From: JAAYZK01 sp964535025
GTDB lineage: Bacteria > Planctomycetota > Phycisphaerae > SM23-33 > FEN-1343
Length of the DNA stretch: 18,641 nt
NCBI GenBank assembly: GCA_964535025.1
Contig: CAZHRW010000062.1
Coordinates: forward strand, 1-18,641
Direction: 5' to 3'
The number at the start of each line of letters is the position of its first letter. Positions within the stretch are counted from its first letter, which is position 1. Position numbers and translations under genes: made by a program. Positions 5,705 through 13,250 of the stretch are shown piece by piece. Below the pieces are notes generated by a model. It had not been told where the DNA came from and did no database searches. It saw nothing but the letters and a program-made list of their open reading frames with translations.

Positions 5705-7114
5705 CTACGGCCGCAGGTCGGTGCCGAAGTACTGCTTGAGGATGGCGAAGTCGTCGAGGTCGACGGCGCCGTCATTGTTGAAGTCGCCGTCTTCCCACGT
5801 GACGTTCACGCTGGCGCCGAAGTTCTGCTTCAGCCGCGCGAAATCGTCGAGGTCGACCACGCTGTTGCCATCGGCGTCGCCGGGGAAGCGCGAGAGGATC
5901 TTGTAGAGCCCCACGCCATAGGCGTCCAGGTCGTCACTGAACACGCCCCCGTACACCGGGATCTCCCGGTCCTCGCCGAGGACCTTGGCCACGGCGATCG
6001 GCGGCAACTGGGCGCTGAAGAAGCTCGCCGTCGTGGGCAGATCCCGCATGCCCACGGCGAAGATGTACGTGTAGCCGTTGTGGCGCTTGACCATCGTGTC
6101 GACCGGCACCAGCGGGCTGGAGCTCGAGGTGCTCAGCGCACCGGTGATCGTCGGTGTGTTCAGCACCGGCGCCAGGGAGCGCACCTGCCAGTTGATCTCG
6201 CCGACGGCGGCGAGCATCACGTCGTCCTTCAGCAGCGCCTGCTCGTCGAAGGAGGAGTCGTCCGAAACGCCGTGGCAGAAGTAGAGGATGCCCTTGGACC
6301 CGTGGATGATCGACATCCACACCTCGGCCTTGACCTCGGCCGGCGTGGCCTGCCCGTTGCCGGAGATGTTCGTGCACTCGACGAAGTTCCACACGACCTG
6401 ACCCGGGCGGGCGATCGAGACCAGGTGATCGACGCCCTCGGCGACCAGCCACAGCTTGCCGGCGGTCTCCGAGCGTCCGGAGGCGGCGGGGTAGATGTCG
6501 AAGCAGATGATGTCGCAGCCCTCGGCGTACTCGGGGTAGTCCTCGGCATGGCCCGTCCGCGAGCCGCGGCCCGGCCAGTCGTTCCACGCGACGCCCTGGC
6601 CGAGGTTCATGAACACCGGCCGCCGGTCGTCGACGGCCTTCAGGTTCTGGTAGCGGGTGTACATGTCGGTGCCGGGGTAGTTCGACCACGTCGTCGTCGG
6701 CAGCGGCGCGATGGGCGAATAGTACCCCCCGCTCGGGTTGGACTGGGCGTTGTCCGGCTCGTCGCGCTGGAGCCAGCCGACGATGACGTCGTCGTCCATG
6801 TGGGTGGGGGCGTAGTCGCCGTTCTGGTTGAGGATGATCTTCATCCCGGCATTCCGCAGCCGGTTCATGCCGGCCTCGGTCTCGTCCCACGAGCAGCCGA
6901 CGTACAGGTTGATCCCCGCGTCGGCGAAGGCGTCCACGCGATAGCTCCGCGGCGCCTGCACCCACACGCCCAGAGGGAAGTAGTCCGGATCCGTGGGCGG
7001 CCCCAGCGACCACTGGGCGTAGGGGCTTTCGGCCCGGCTGACCGCCACGGGACCGAGGGAAATGAGGACCAACGTGCACACCACAAGGGCGCAGCCTCGA
7101 CGCTTTCGGGACAT
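5705..7114 (-). CDS. Secreted protein with glycosidase-like domain and C-terminal dockerin
   Basis: A signal peptide (MSRKRRG, a hydrophobic run, then a cut near VSRA-ES) is followed by a roughly 380-residue domain with TIM-barrel-like text: ADAGINLYVGCSW, MKIILNQNGDY, GWLQRDEPDN, CDIICFDIYPA, GQVVWNFVECTN and GSKGILYFCHG. E119 in DEPD and E246 in FVECTN are placed like the acid/base and nucleophile of clan GH-A glycosidases, but I cannot assign a GH family. Residues 411 to 469 hold two dockerin type I repeats, GDADGNSVVDLDDFARLKQNFG and GDFNNDGAVDLDDFAILKQYFG, each with a Ca-binding loop. The longest intact loop is DADGNSVVDLDD. No cohesin or scaffoldin is nearby, and such dockerins are common in planctomycetes without cellulosomes. 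GGAGG sits about seven bases before the ATG. It has its own promoter and appears monocistronic. Confidence 0.8.
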   Translation of the reverse strand: MSRKRRGCALVVCTLVLISLGPVAVSRAESPYAQWSLGPPTDPDYFPLGVWVQAPRSYRVDAFADAGINLYVGCSWDETEAGMNRLRNAGMKIILNQNGDYAPTHMDDDVIVGWLQRDEPDNAQSNPSGGYYSPIAPLPTTTWSNYPGTDMYTRYQNLKAVDDRRPVFMNLGQGVAWNDWPGRGSRTGHAEDYPEYAEGCDIICFDIYPAASGRSETAGKLWLVAEGVDHLVSIARPGQVVWNFVECTNISGNGQATPAEVKAEVWMSIIHGSKGILYFCHGVSDDSSFDEQALLKDDVMLAAVGEINWQVRSLAPVLNTPTITGALSTSSSSPLVPVDTMVKRHNGYTYIFAVGMRDLPTTASFFSAQLPPIAVAKVLGEDREIPVYGGVFSDDLDAYGVGLYKILSRFPGDADGNSVVDLDDFARLKQNFGASVNVTWEDGDFNNDGAVDLDDFAILKQYFGTDLRP

Positions 7115-7153
7115 CAGACGCCTCCTTCACTCCCCCTGCCGTGTGTAAACAAC

Positions 7154-7182
7154 AGTATACCACCGAATGCGGATTCCCGCAA
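7154..7182 (-). promoter_or_regulatory. Predicted promoter of the dockerin gene
   Basis: On the minus strand TTGCGG (7177-7182) and TATACT (7154-7159) are spaced by 17 bases, about 40 bases ahead of the ATG. The surrounding GGTATACTGT recurs in front of the secreted LEPR-XLL gene near 18030. Confidence 0.6.
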
Positions 7183-7211
7183 GGCGGGGACGACCGGCGG
7201 TACCGGGGCCC

Positions 7212-8234
7212 CTAGCGGCTCGCCGCCTTCGCCGCGCGCCGGATGGCCAGGTCGACGGCCAGCTCAATCGCGGCGGTCATGCTGCCGGGGTGGGCCTTGC
7301 CGCGGTGGACGATGTCGAAGGCCGTGCCGTGATCGGGGCTGGTGCGGACCACCGGCAGACCCAGCGTCACGTTGACGGCCTCGTGGAAGGCGAGCATCTT
7401 GACCGGGATGAGGCCCTGGTCGTGGTACATCGCGACGATGCAGTCGTACCTGCGGCGGTGGTCCTCGACGAACAGCGTGTCGGCGGGGAACGGCCCGTGG
7501 ACGTCGATGCCCGCCTCGCCGGCCATCAGGATCGCCGGGGCGATGATGCGGATCTCCTCGTCACCGAACCGCCCCGCCTCGCCGGCGTGGGGGTTCACGC
7601 CGCATACGGCGATCTTCGGTTTGTCGATCCCGAACCACTCCCGCAGCGCCTCGTCGGCCAGGTCGATCGGGGTGAACACGGTCCCGATGCAGAAGCCGTT
7701 GCGGATCTCGAACAGCGGCTCGTGGATCGTCGCCAGCACCACCTTCAACTGCGGGGCGACGAACATCATCGCCACCCGCTTGGCGGCGAAGCGCTTGGCC
7801 AGCAGTTCGGTGTGGCCGGGGAACCGGTAGCCGGCCATGACCCAGGATTCCTTGGAGATCGGCGCCGTGACGATCGCGTCGATCAGGCCGGCCTTGGCGG
7901 CGGCGATGGCGTCCTCGCAGAAGGTCATCGATGCGACCCCGCCGGCCTTGGACGGCCCCCGCTCGGAGGGCCCGGGACGGCCGAATTCGTCGTAGTCGAG
8001 CAGGACGCACGACTGGGCGTACCGGCGGATGTTCTCGTGGTGGTCGCGGTGCCAGAAGCACTCCAGCTCCGCGAGGTCCGCCTCGTAGTCCATCAGCTCA
8101 TTGGACCCGAAGATGACGTACCGCGCCCGAGCGCGCAAGGCCGGGTCGGACAACGTCTTGACGATGATCTCCGCCCCGATGCCGGCGGGGTCGCCCATCG
8201 TGATGCCAATTGTGGGTCGAAACGTCTCGCTCAT
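7212..8234 (-). CDS. pdxA: 4-hydroxythreonine-4-phosphate dehydrogenase
   Basis: PdxA oxidises 4-phosphohydroxy-L-threonine with NAD to give the amino-ketone that PdxJ condenses into pyridoxine phosphate (vitamin B6). The 340-residue protein has the usual length and motifs: ITMGDPAGIGAEI at the start, TAPISKES, GHTELLAKRF, VNPHAGEAGRFG, MYHDQGLIPVKM and RTSPDHGTAFDI. H141, H216 and H271 match the three metal-binding histidines of the E. coli enzyme. The ATG at 8234 is only three bases after the ribE stop, so the two are translated from one message. The gene is followed by the separate promoter of the dockerin gene. Confidence 0.96.
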   Translation of the reverse strand: MSETFRPTIGITMGDPAGIGAEIIVKTLSDPALRARARYVIFGSNELMDYEADLAELECFWHRDHHENIRRYAQSCVLLDYDEFGRPGPSERGPSKAGGVASMTFCEDAIAAAKAGLIDAIVTAPISKESWVMAGYRFPGHTELLAKRFAAKRVAMMFVAPQLKVVLATIHEPLFEIRNGFCIGTVFTPIDLADEALREWFGIDKPKIAVCGVNPHAGEAGRFGDEEIRIIAPAILMAGEAGIDVHGPFPADTLFVEDHRRRYDCIVAMYHDQGLIPVKMLAFHEAVNVTLGLPVVRTSPDHGTAFDIVHRGKAHPGSMTAAIELAVDLAIRRAAKAASR

Positions 8235-8237
8235 CGG

Positions 8238-8882
8238 CTAAACAAACCCCGCCTTCCGCAACTGGTCCAGACTCACCCCGCCGGCGCCCTGCTCGCGACC
8301 GGCGAGCATCCGGCGGACGTACTTGCCCAGGATATCCGTTTCCACGTTGACCGCATCGCCCGCGCCCAGCGACCCCAGGGTCGTCTCGGCCAGTGTCGTG
8401 GGGATCAGCGCCACGCTGAACCGCCCGGCGGCGACGTCCACGAGCGTCAGGCTCACCCCGTCGATCGCGACCGAGCCCTTGGCGACCATCGCCTCGGTCA
8501 GGATGGGCTCGGCGGTGAAGTGCATCACGTGCCCGCCGCCGGCGCGGTCGATCCGTTCGAGGCGCGCCACGCCGTCCACGTGGCCCTGGACGAGGTGCCC
8601 GTCGAGCCCGTCGCCGATCCGCAGGGCGGCTTCCAGGTTCACCGCAGCGCCCGCCGTCAGCGACCCCAGCGTCGTCCGCCGCAGCGTCTCGGCGACGGCG
8701 TCGAACTCCACCGCCGTGCCGTCGGCGGCGGCGACCGTCTGGCAAGCCCCGTTGACAGCGATACTTGCCCCGTGCGTCGCCCGAGGGGCCAGCGGCCCGA
8801 CCTCCACGCGCAGCCGCCGGCCCGCCGACGTGGTCGTCGTCCGTTCCAGCCGCCCCACGTATTGGATGATCCCGGTGAACAT
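8238..8882 (-). CDS. ribE: Riboflavin synthase, alpha-type
   Basis: This enzyme dismutates two 6,7-dimethyl-8-ribityllumazine molecules into riboflavin and the diaminouracil precursor, acting as a trimer in the cytoplasm. The internal duplication typical of the family is visible: the N-terminal half begins MFTGIIQYVGRL and holds AVNGACQTV, and the C-terminal half holds GHVDGVARLERI and AIDGVSLTLVDV. The length of 214 residues is normal. I chose the ATG at 8882 because MFTGII is the conserved N-terminus; 13 further codons upstream have no similarity. There is no clear ribosome site and the predicted -10 ends only ten bases before the ATG, so translation may be nearly leaderless. Riboflavin supply fits the flavoprotein genes of the window only loosely, because flavin is needed by every cell. 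Confidence 0.95.
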   Translation of the reverse strand: MFTGIIQYVGRLERTTTTSAGRRLRVEVGPLAPRATHGASIAVNGACQTVAAADGTAVEFDAVAETLRRTTLGSLTAGAAVNLEAALRIGDGLDGHLVQGHVDGVARLERIDRAGGGHVMHFTAEPILTEAMVAKGSVAIDGVSLTLVDVAAGRFSVALIPTTLAETTLGSLGAGDAVNVETDILGKYVRRMLAGREQGAGGVSLDQLRKAGFV

Positions 8883-8892
8883 CAGTCCGGTT

Positions 8893-8921
8893 ATGCTAGG
8901 CGATCGGGGCCCCAAAGGCAA
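8893..8921 (-). promoter_or_regulatory. Predicted promoter of ribE-pdxA
   Basis: On the minus strand TTGCCT (8916-8921) and TAGCAT (8893-8898) are separated by 17 bases. The -10 ends ten bases before the ribE ATG, leaving a leader of only a few bases. Confidence 0.45.
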
Positions 8922-8949
8922 CTGCCGGGCCGGCGCACGGAAATGCCCG

Positions 8950-8977
8950 TTGACATCGGTTACCTCACGGTTATCAT
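8950..8977 (+). promoter_or_regulatory. Predicted promoter of the bamA-lpx operon
   Basis: A consensus TTGACA (8950-8955) and TATCAT (8972-8977) are 16 bases apart, about 60 bases before bamA. This is the best promoter match in the window, and it diverges from the ribE promoter. Confidence 0.65.
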
Positions 8978-9038
8978 CCCCCCCATGGTCACCGGACGCC
9001 GGGCGATCCCGCAGGCCGGGTCGTCACAGGGAGTTGCC

Positions 9039-11408
9039 ATGCCTATCGTGGGAGACGCCGTGATCACAACCGAACGGCTCCTGACCGTGGGGATCGTGCT
9101 GCTGGCGGCGTCCTGCCTGCCGGCGCTCGCCCAGACCAACGAGACGGCCGATGAGGTCGTGGCGGTCCATATCCAAGGCAATGAGCGGATCGACGAACCG
9201 CGAATCCTCGCCCTGATCCGCACGCGGCCGGGCCAGCCGTTCGACGAGCAGATCGCCCGGGACGACCAGCGACGGCTGATGGAAACCGGCCTGTTCGACG
9301 ACGTGGCGGTCCTCCGCACGCCCACCGACGAGGGCGTCGTGGTGACCTTCGTCGTCCGCGAACGCCGGTCCATCCAATCCGTCGAGTTCCGGGGCAATAA
9401 GTCCATCAAAGAAAAGAGCCTGCGACGATCCCTCGGATTCGATGCCGGCGGCGCCCTCGACTATGGCCAGGCGGCCATGGGCCGTCTGGCGGTCGAGGAC
9501 GTCTACCGGGACAAGGGGTTCCACTTCGTCGACGTCCGCCTGGACGAGCAGGCCCTGCGGCAGGAGCGCCGGATCATCTACACCATCGTCGAAGGCCCGC
9601 GGGTGCGGATTCGCTCGGTGACGTTCCGCATCGAGGGCGAACCGTCGTTCAGCACCTGGAAGCTCCGCAGGCAGGTCGAGACCTCCAAGGGCATCTGGCT
9701 GCTGAGCCCCGGACGACTCGATGAGCAGCAGCTCGAGCGGGACGCGACGGCCCTGCGGATGTTCTATCGCGACCAGGGGTTCTTCGACGTGCAGGTGGCC
9801 GCCGATGTCCGTTTCAGCGCCGACAAGACCGCCGCGGACGTGACGTTCATCATCGACGAGGGCCCCCGCTACACCGTGGGCGACGTCCGCATCGCCGGCA
9901 ACGAGGTCTTCTCCGACGCCGAGCTGATCGACCGGCTGGAGATGGTCCCCGGCGAACCCGTCACGGCCGTCGAGCGCCGCCGCGACGTAGAGGCCCTCCG
10001 CGACGCGTACGGGCGGATCGGCTACATCGACGCCGAGGTGGACGACCGGGTCACCTACCTGCCGCCCGGCGCGCCCGCCCCGCCGGCGGCGCCGGCCGAG
10101 GCCGCCGGACCGTGGGTGGCCATGCATTACCGGATCCGGGAAGGCGAGCCCTACCGCCTGGGCCGGGTGGCGATCCGCGGCAACACCATCACGAAGGACC
10201 GGGTGATCCGGCGGCAGTTGACGCTCTTCCCCGGCCAGTGGTTCGACCTGACGGCCCGCGACGAGAGCCGCCGCCGCCTGCTCGACAGCCGCCTGTTCAG
10301 CAAGGTGGAGATCACCCCCTACGGCGATGAGCCGGGCGTCCGCAACGCCCTGGTGACCGTCGAGGAAGGCGACACGGCCCAACTGGTCTTCGGCGCCGGC
10401 TACAGCAGCAACGACGGCGTGCTGTTCAACACCAGCTTCGCCCAGCGCAACTTCAGTTGGACCCAGTGGCCCACCTCGTTGGGCGACCTGATCAGCGGCC
10501 GCGGCTTCAAGGGCGACGGTCAGACCCTCCAGCTCCAACTCGAAGTCGGCAGCGAACTGAGCCGCTCGTCGATCCACTGGCGGGAACCTTACTTCCTGGA
10601 CCGCCCGATCGCCCTGGGCGTCGGGGCCCATCACTTCGAGCGGGAGCGGGAGAGCTACGACGAGGTCCGCAGCGGCGGTCAGGTGAGCCTGGGCAAGCTG
10701 TTCGCCAACCGCTGGTACGGTGAGATCGCCGTGCTGCCCGAGAACGTGCGCCTGGAGAACTTCGACGACGACACGCCCAGCGAGATCCGCGCCGACAGCG
10801 GCGACATCTTCCTGGCGGACCTCCAGGGCATCCTGGTGCGGGACCGCACCGACAGCACCTGGAACCCCTCCACCGGCGGCCGCCTCATGCTGAAGGCCGA
10901 GCAGTTCGTCGGCGACGAGAGCTTCGCCCGCCTGGGCGCCGAGTACAAGTATTACTGGACGCTGTACGTCGATCCGGTCGACCGCAAGCACATCCTCGCC
11001 GCCCGTGTCCGCAGCGACGTCATCGTCGGCGACGCCCCGGTCTTCCACCGCCTCTTCGGCGGCGGCGTGGGCAGTCTGCGGGGCTTCGAGTACCGGGGCA
11101 TCGGCCCGCGGACGGCCGACCCGGGCCTGGACGACCCGATCGGCGGAGACTTCCGGGCCTTTGCCGGAACGGAGTACACCTTCCCCCTCGCCGGTGAACT
11201 GCTTCGAGGTGTCCTGTTCCTCGACAGTGGCACCGTCGAAGAGAGCGTCGAGATCGAAACGTGGCGGGTCAGCACCGGGTTCGGCTTGCGCCTGCTCATC
11301 CCCCAGGGTGGGGGCATCCCTATCATGCTGGACTTCGGATTCCCGCTGGTCAAGGATGACGCCGACGACCGGCAGACCTTCAATTTCAGCATCGGCTGGG
11401 CGTTCTGA
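9039..11408 (+). CDS. bamA: Outer-membrane protein assembly factor BamA (Omp85)
   Basis: BamA is the central subunit of the machine that inserts beta-barrel proteins into the outer membrane. The 789-residue protein has a signal peptide cut near ALA-QT (about residue 31). Five POTRA domains follow at about 40-109, 110-187, 188-276, 277-371 and 372-445, most starting with a V.I.GN-type strand. A C-terminal 16-strand-type barrel (about 450-789) contains the diagnostic SLRGF motif (679-683) and ends with an aromatic residue (GWAF). POTRA4 carries an unusual Pro/Ala-rich insert at about 341-358. The ATG at 9039 has AGGGAG (9028-9033) at the right distance. The same frame stays open far upstream, but that part lies antisense to ribE and pdxA and is not coding. 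It is the first gene of the envelope operon. Confidence 0.96.
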   Translation: MPIVGDAVITTERLLTVGIVLLAASCLPALAQTNETADEVVAVHIQGNERIDEPRILALIRTRPGQPFDEQIARDDQRRLMETGLFDDVAVLRTPTDEGVVVTFVVRERRSIQSVEFRGNKSIKEKSLRRSLGFDAGGALDYGQAAMGRLAVEDVYRDKGFHFVDVRLDEQALRQERRIIYTIVEGPRVRIRSVTFRIEGEPSFSTWKLRRQVETSKGIWLLSPGRLDEQQLERDATALRMFYRDQGFFDVQVAADVRFSADKTAADVTFIIDEGPRYTVGDVRIAGNEVFSDAELIDRLEMVPGEPVTAVERRRDVEALRDAYGRIGYIDAEVDDRVTYLPPGAPAPPAAPAEAAGPWVAMHYRIREGEPYRLGRVAIRGNTITKDRVIRRQLTLFPGQWFDLTARDESRRRLLDSRLFSKVEITPYGDEPGVRNALVTVEEGDTAQLVFGAGYSSNDGVLFNTSFAQRNFSWTQWPTSLGDLISGRGFKGDGQTLQLQLEVGSELSRSSIHWREPYFLDRPIALGVGAHHFERERESYDEVRSGGQVSLGKLFANRWYGEIAVLPENVRLENFDDDTPSEIRADSGDIFLADLQGILVRDRTDSTWNPSTGGRLMLKAEQFVGDESFARLGAEYKYYWTLYVDPVDRKHILAARVRSDVIVGDAPVFHRLFGGGVGSLRGFEYRGIGPRTADPGLDDPIGGDFRAFAGTEYTFPLAGELLRGVLFLDSGTVEESVEIETWRVSTGFGLRLLIPQGGGIPIMLDFGFPLVKDDADDRQTFNFSIGWAF

Positions 11409-11444
11409 ACGGCCGGCCGGAGGGCAGGCGCGCAAGAGCCGCCG

Positions 11445-11473
11445 TTGAATCCGCGCCCAAGGGGTGATACCGT
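11445..11473 (+). promoter_or_regulatory. Weak internal promoter candidate before skp
   Basis: TTGAAT (11445-11450) and TACCGT (11468-11473) are 17 bases apart in the 141-bp bamA-skp gap, the longest gap in this operon. The -10 match is poor. Confidence 0.25.
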
Positions 11474-11549
11474 AGGGGACCGCCGGCGGCCACACGGACG
11501 ACCGCGGGCGGGTGAAGGATCGACAACGACAGCCGGACGAGGAGAAGCC

Positions 11550-12167
11550 ATGAACGCCAATCGACTTTACTGGGTGGCGATCGCGGGCCTGGTGGCCCTG
11601 GCGATCGGGCTCGGACACGGCATCGCCGACCCCCAGGCGACCGCGCCGGCCGCACCGACCGGAACCGTGGCCGTATGCAATCTCACCCGCACGTTCGCCG
11701 AATACCAGCGGACGGCGGACCTGTACAAGATGATGGAGGACCTGCAGGCCGACTACCAGCAGCAACAGCAGCAGCGCGAACAGAAACTCCAGCAGATGCG
11801 GCAGGACCTGGACGCCCTCCAGCCCGGCTCGGAGGCCCACCAGGAGCAGATGGAGGCCCTCGAGTCGTACGCCGTCGAGACCCGCGTGGCGTTCGAGCTG
11901 GCCCAGGCCCGCCTCAAGCGGCGGCATCGCGAGGCCACCAACGAGCTGCTGGGGATCATCGAGCAGACCATCGCGGACGTCGCGGCCGAGCAGGGCTACA
12001 CGGCGGTGTTCAATCGCAGCCGGATCGACCTGGGCGAGGATCCGGCCGGTCAGTTGGCATTACCGCACGTGCTGCACGCCGCCGACGCCGTAGACATCAC
12101 CGACAACGTCGTGGCCCGCCTGAACGCCCAGTACGAGCCGCCCCAACCACCGGCCGACCAGCCGTAG
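11550..12167 (+). CDS. skp: Periplasmic chaperone of the Skp/OmpH family
   Basis: Skp-type proteins form trimers whose long helical arms hold unfolded outer-membrane proteins in the periplasm on the way to BamA. The 205-residue protein has an N-terminal hydrophobic signal (LYWVAIAGLVALAIGLG), then VAVCNLTRTFAEYQRT, the usual OmpH opening, and a long Gln/Glu-rich coiled coil from about 55 to 140 that includes six consecutive glutamines at about 70-75. The domain closes with EQGYTAVFNRSRID. The tail after about 170 is rich in Pro and acidic residues. GGAG lies five bases before the ATG at 11550. Position directly after bamA and before lpxD is the same as in many Gram-negative bacteria and supports the call. 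Confidence 0.9.
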   Translation: MNANRLYWVAIAGLVALAIGLGHGIADPQATAPAAPTGTVAVCNLTRTFAEYQRTADLYKMMEDLQADYQQQQQQREQKLQQMRQDLDALQPGSEAHQEQMEALESYAVETRVAFELAQARLKRRHREATNELLGIIEQTIADVAAEQGYTAVFNRSRIDLGEDPAGQLALPHVLHAADAVDITDNVVARLNAQYEPPQPPADQP

Positions 12168-12188
12168 CGGGGTGCGTGGACCGTCACC

Positions 12189-13250
12189 ATGGCACAGACG
12201 CTGACCCTGCAACAGATCGCCGACGCACTGGGGATCGCCTGCGAGGGCGATCCCGAGGTTGCGATCTCGACGGTGGCCTCGATCGACGCGGCCGGGCCGA
12301 CAGACGTAACGTTCGCCGTGGATGAGCGGCGGCTGGCCCACCTGGCCGAGTCGCGCGCCGCCGCCGCCATCGTCCCGCAAGGCGCCAAGGTCCCGGCGGG
12401 GATGGTCGCGCTGCGAACGGACCATCCTGAGGCGGCCCTGGCGACGGTGCTGGGCCTGCTGGCAGAGGAGGAAGCCCTCCCGCCGGTCGGCGTCCACCCC
12501 ACGGCGACGGTCGATCCGTCGGCCGACGTAGGCCGCGACGTGACCATCGGCCCCTACGTGGTGGTCGGCCCCGAGGTCGTGCTGGGCGACCGGGTGATCC
12601 TGGCCGCCCGCGTGTCGGTCGGTCGCGGGGCCGCCATCGGCGACGACAGCGTGCTGCTGGACGGCGCGGTCGTGTACCGCCGCTGCCGGATCGGCCGCCG
12701 GTGCCGTCTTGGCCCCAATGCCGTGATCGGCGCCGACGGGTTCGGCTTCTACCAGCGGGACGGCCAATGGCATCGGGTGCCCCACATCGGCACCGTCGAG
12801 ATCGGTGACGACGTGGAGATCGGGGCCTGCGCCTGCGTCGATCGGGCCAAGTTCGGCGCCACCCGCATCGGCGACGGGACCAAGCTGGACAATCTCATCC
12901 AGATCGGCCATAACGCCCAGCTCGGGCGCCAGGTCCGCGCCGCGGCGCTGTCGGGCGTCGCCGGCAGCGCCGTCGTCGGCGACAACGTCGTGCTGGGCGG
13001 CCACGCGGGCGTGGGCGACAACGTCCGCGTCGGCGACGACACCCAGGTGGGGGGCTACTCGGCGGTCACGCGGAACGTCGCCGGCGGGCAGGCCATCTGC
13101 GGCATTTACCTGACCCAGCCGGTCCACCGGCATATGCGGACGCTGACGGCCTGCCAGTCGGTCCCGCAGTTGCGTAAGCAGGTCAAGGAACTTCAGGCGA
13201 GGCTCGATGCCCTCGAAGCGCGCACAGACGACGATCCGCCAGGCCGTTGA
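12189..13250 (+). CDS. lpxD: UDP-3-O-acylglucosamine N-acyltransferase LpxD
   Basis: LpxD adds the second acyl chain, to the 2-amino group of the UDP-sugar, in lipid A synthesis. The 353-residue protein has an N-terminal uridine-binding domain (about 1-100, with DVTFAVDERRLAHL), a left-handed beta helix built of hexapeptide repeats (about 105-300), and a C-terminal helix with coiled-coil text (RKQVKELQARLDALEAR). The family signature NAVIGADGFGF is present, and H241 in IQIGHNAQLG matches the catalytic His239 of E. coli LpxD. The start follows the skp stop by 21 bases, with only a weak ribosome site. Its 3' end overlaps the lpxC-fabZ start by 44 bases, consistent with translational coupling. 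Confidence 0.95.
   Translation: MAQTLTLQQIADALGIACEGDPEVAISTVASIDAAGPTDVTFAVDERRLAHLAESRAAAAIVPQGAKVPAGMVALRTDHPEAALATVLGLLAEEEALPPVGVHPTATVDPSADVGRDVTIGPYVVVGPEVVLGDRVILAARVSVGRGAAIGDDSVLLDGAVVYRRCRIGRRCRLGPNAVIGADGFGFYQRDGQWHRVPHIGTVEIGDDVEIGACACVDRAKFGATRIGDGTKLDNLIQIGHNAQLGRQVRAAALSGVAGSAVVGDNVVLGGHAGVGDNVRVGDDTQVGGYSAVTRNVAGGQAICGIYLTQPVHRHMRTLTACQSVPQLRKQVKELQARLDALEARTDDDPPGR

Noticed and set aside
7174..7190. Short CCCGC/GCGGG hairpin between pdxA and the dockerin promoter as a terminator
   Set aside because: The stem is only five bases, has no T-run and overlaps the predicted -35 box.
7167..9038. The bamA reading frame stays open about 1.9 kb upstream of its start
   Set aside because: This part is antisense to the well-conserved pdxA and ribE, has low-complexity Asp/Arg/His-rich text, and the BamA signal peptide begins at 9039 with a good ribosome site.
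9024..11927. 967-codon minus-strand open frame opposite bamA and skp
   Set aside because: A high-GC shadow of the plus-strand genes; its translation is rich in Leu/Ala/Asp with no domain, while the opposite strand encodes complete BamA and Skp.
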